From an uncultured Lachnospiraceae bacterium (GTDB lineage Bacteria; Bacillota; Clostridia; Lachnospirales; Lachnospiraceae), in NCBI GenBank assembly GCA_934320895.1, contig CAKRFY010000004.1, positions 71,796 to 135,795 on the forward strand: a stretch of 64,000 nt of DNA, in the 5' to 3' direction. Shown one piece after another: positions 63,606-64,000 of this stretch. Under the pieces are notes generated by a model. It saw only the letters and a program-made list of their open reading frames with translations. It was not told the DNA's origin and did not search any database. Made by a program: the position numbers and the translations under genes. Every line of letters begins with the position of its first letter. Within the stretch, counting starts at the first letter, position 1.

Positions 63606-63886
63606 GTGTGTATTTTTCAATAATACATTCATGCTTCTTTGTTTTTTTATCATGGCTTATGCCAACCAGCAGTATATCCCCCGTATATTGCTTTACTGCA
63701 TCTGAATAATCTTTGTCTTTTATCTGTTTTATTGCCGTTTCCACCTTTTTATCCCATTTTAGCTCAACAACCATTGCAGGATAATTCTTCTCTTATCTCC
63801 TCATTTGGCACAAATGCCCTCTCTCTTTTCTGAGCATACGCAAGATAGCCAAGATGTATAAGATATGTCAAAATATCATCTTTATC
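63595..63886 (-). pseudogene. Decayed PD-(D/E)XK nuclease/AAA-ATPase family gene, 3' part
   Basis: Minus-strand translation in one frame gives VHDKDDILTYLIHLGYLAY and then AFVPNEEIREE, then hits a stop. Another frame continues YPAMVVELKWDK, VETAIKQIKDKDYSDAVKQY, DILLVGISHDKKTKKHEC and ends EKYTLDK. VVELKWDK carries the ExK nuclease motif of the large AAA-ATPase-plus-PD-(D/E)XK family common in Lachnospiraceae. The frame break near 63780 and the missing region between the two parts show an internal deletion. The 5' end is cut by the IS605-type end at 63887. Its stop region doubles as the tetR -35. Confidence 0.78.
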
Positions 63887-64000
63887 GTGAACTACCCATT
63901 GTCTAAAGCCAATGGGCTTCCTACTTCATCGACCTCGCAACCTACTATCTCCACAGGCGTTAATTCGGGCAGTCCCTGCCCTACTCAGTGATTTTCTTAT
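63887..64000 (-). mobile_element. Right end of an IS200/IS605-family element
   Basis: Minus-strand sequence ends in GGGTAGTTCAC at 63887, the typical end of these elements. Just inside is the hairpin CAATGGG/CCCATTG (63895-63901 with 63910-63916). Further in are GAGGTCGATGAAG and CGCCTGTGGAGA blocks typical of IS605-type tnpB 3' regions. The rest of the element, including any tnpA or tnpB, lies beyond the window. The insertion is within the PD-(D/E)XK relic. Confidence 0.8.
63887..64000 (-). ncRNA. Probable omega-RNA (reRNA) scaffold, 3' part
   Basis: In TnpB systems the guide RNA scaffold covers the tnpB 3' end and right end of the element, and the guide is the adjoining host DNA. Here the scaffold would read leftward, fold the GGGCAGGGACTGCCC and CCCATTG hairpins, and end at TTCAC (63891-63887). 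The guide would start at 63886 with GATAAAGATGATATTTTG from the relic. Expression is inferred. Confidence 0.6.

Noticed and set aside
1..64000. CRISPR array, tRNA or rRNA genes
   Set aside because: No regularly spaced direct repeats, cloverleaf sequences or rRNA-like stretches were seen on reading through the window.

Overview
The window looks like the chromosome of a motile, low-GC, spore-forming-lineage Firmicute, most likely a Lachnospiraceae member of the Roseburia/Lachnospira (Eubacterium) eligens/rectale kind. The reasons are a Bacillus-like flagellar operon directly behind dprA-topA-codY, a spoIIGA-sigE-sigG cluster, DapL-type lysine synthesis, GatCAB, and a GH36/GH13 sugar locus. The species cannot be fixed from sequence reading alone.

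Region 1-16.3 kb (all minus strand) is one long flagellar operon. In transcription order it runs flgB, flgC, fliE, fliF, fliG, fliH, fliI, fliJ, a ylxF/MotE-like gene, fliK, flgD, a small flagellar-operon gene, flgE, flbD, motA, motB, fliL, fliM and fliY (fliY cut by the window start). Region 16.7-25.6 kb (minus) holds codY, topA, dprA and comM (yifB), then nrdR, ymxH/ylmC, sigG, sigE and spoIIGA. The spoIIGA gene seems to begin at an ATT codon.

Region 25.7-29.7 kb has an LtaS-like sulfatase and a two-gene polysaccharide/teichoic-acid-type ABC exporter. Region 29.8-35.7 kb has a small unknown plus-strand gene and the hrcA-grpE-dnaK-dnaJ heat-shock operon, with a perfect CIRCE operator. Region 35.7-38.5 kb has a second, unlinked FliK-like protein and a PilZ protein. 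Region 38.5-44.1 kb has gatCAB, a secreted DUF1002 protein and dapL.

Region 44.2-52.9 kb is an alpha-galactoside locus: an AraC regulator, an ABC importer (binding protein and two permeases, no ATPase), a GH36 alpha-galactosidase, and an unusual fusion of a P-loop kinase to a GH13_18 sucrose-phosphorylase-type enzyme. The genes suggest raffinose-type sugars are imported and cut to galactose and sucrose, and the sucrose moiety is then phosphorolysed. After it come a GH51-like gene relic cut by a small inverted-repeat element, a FtsX/ATPase pair, and a chemoreceptor fused to a YcgR-like PilZ module. A TetR-controlled heterodimeric ABC exporter follows, then a decayed PD-(D/E)XK gene interrupted by the right end of an IS200/IS605-type element with its probable omega-RNA.

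Non-coding structure is rich. A ~96-bp hairpin repeat sits at two convergent gene junctions. A ~53-bp hairpin repeat occurs twice. A short covarying hairpin lies just ahead of the ribosome-binding site of two or three genes. No tRNA, rRNA or CRISPR array was seen.
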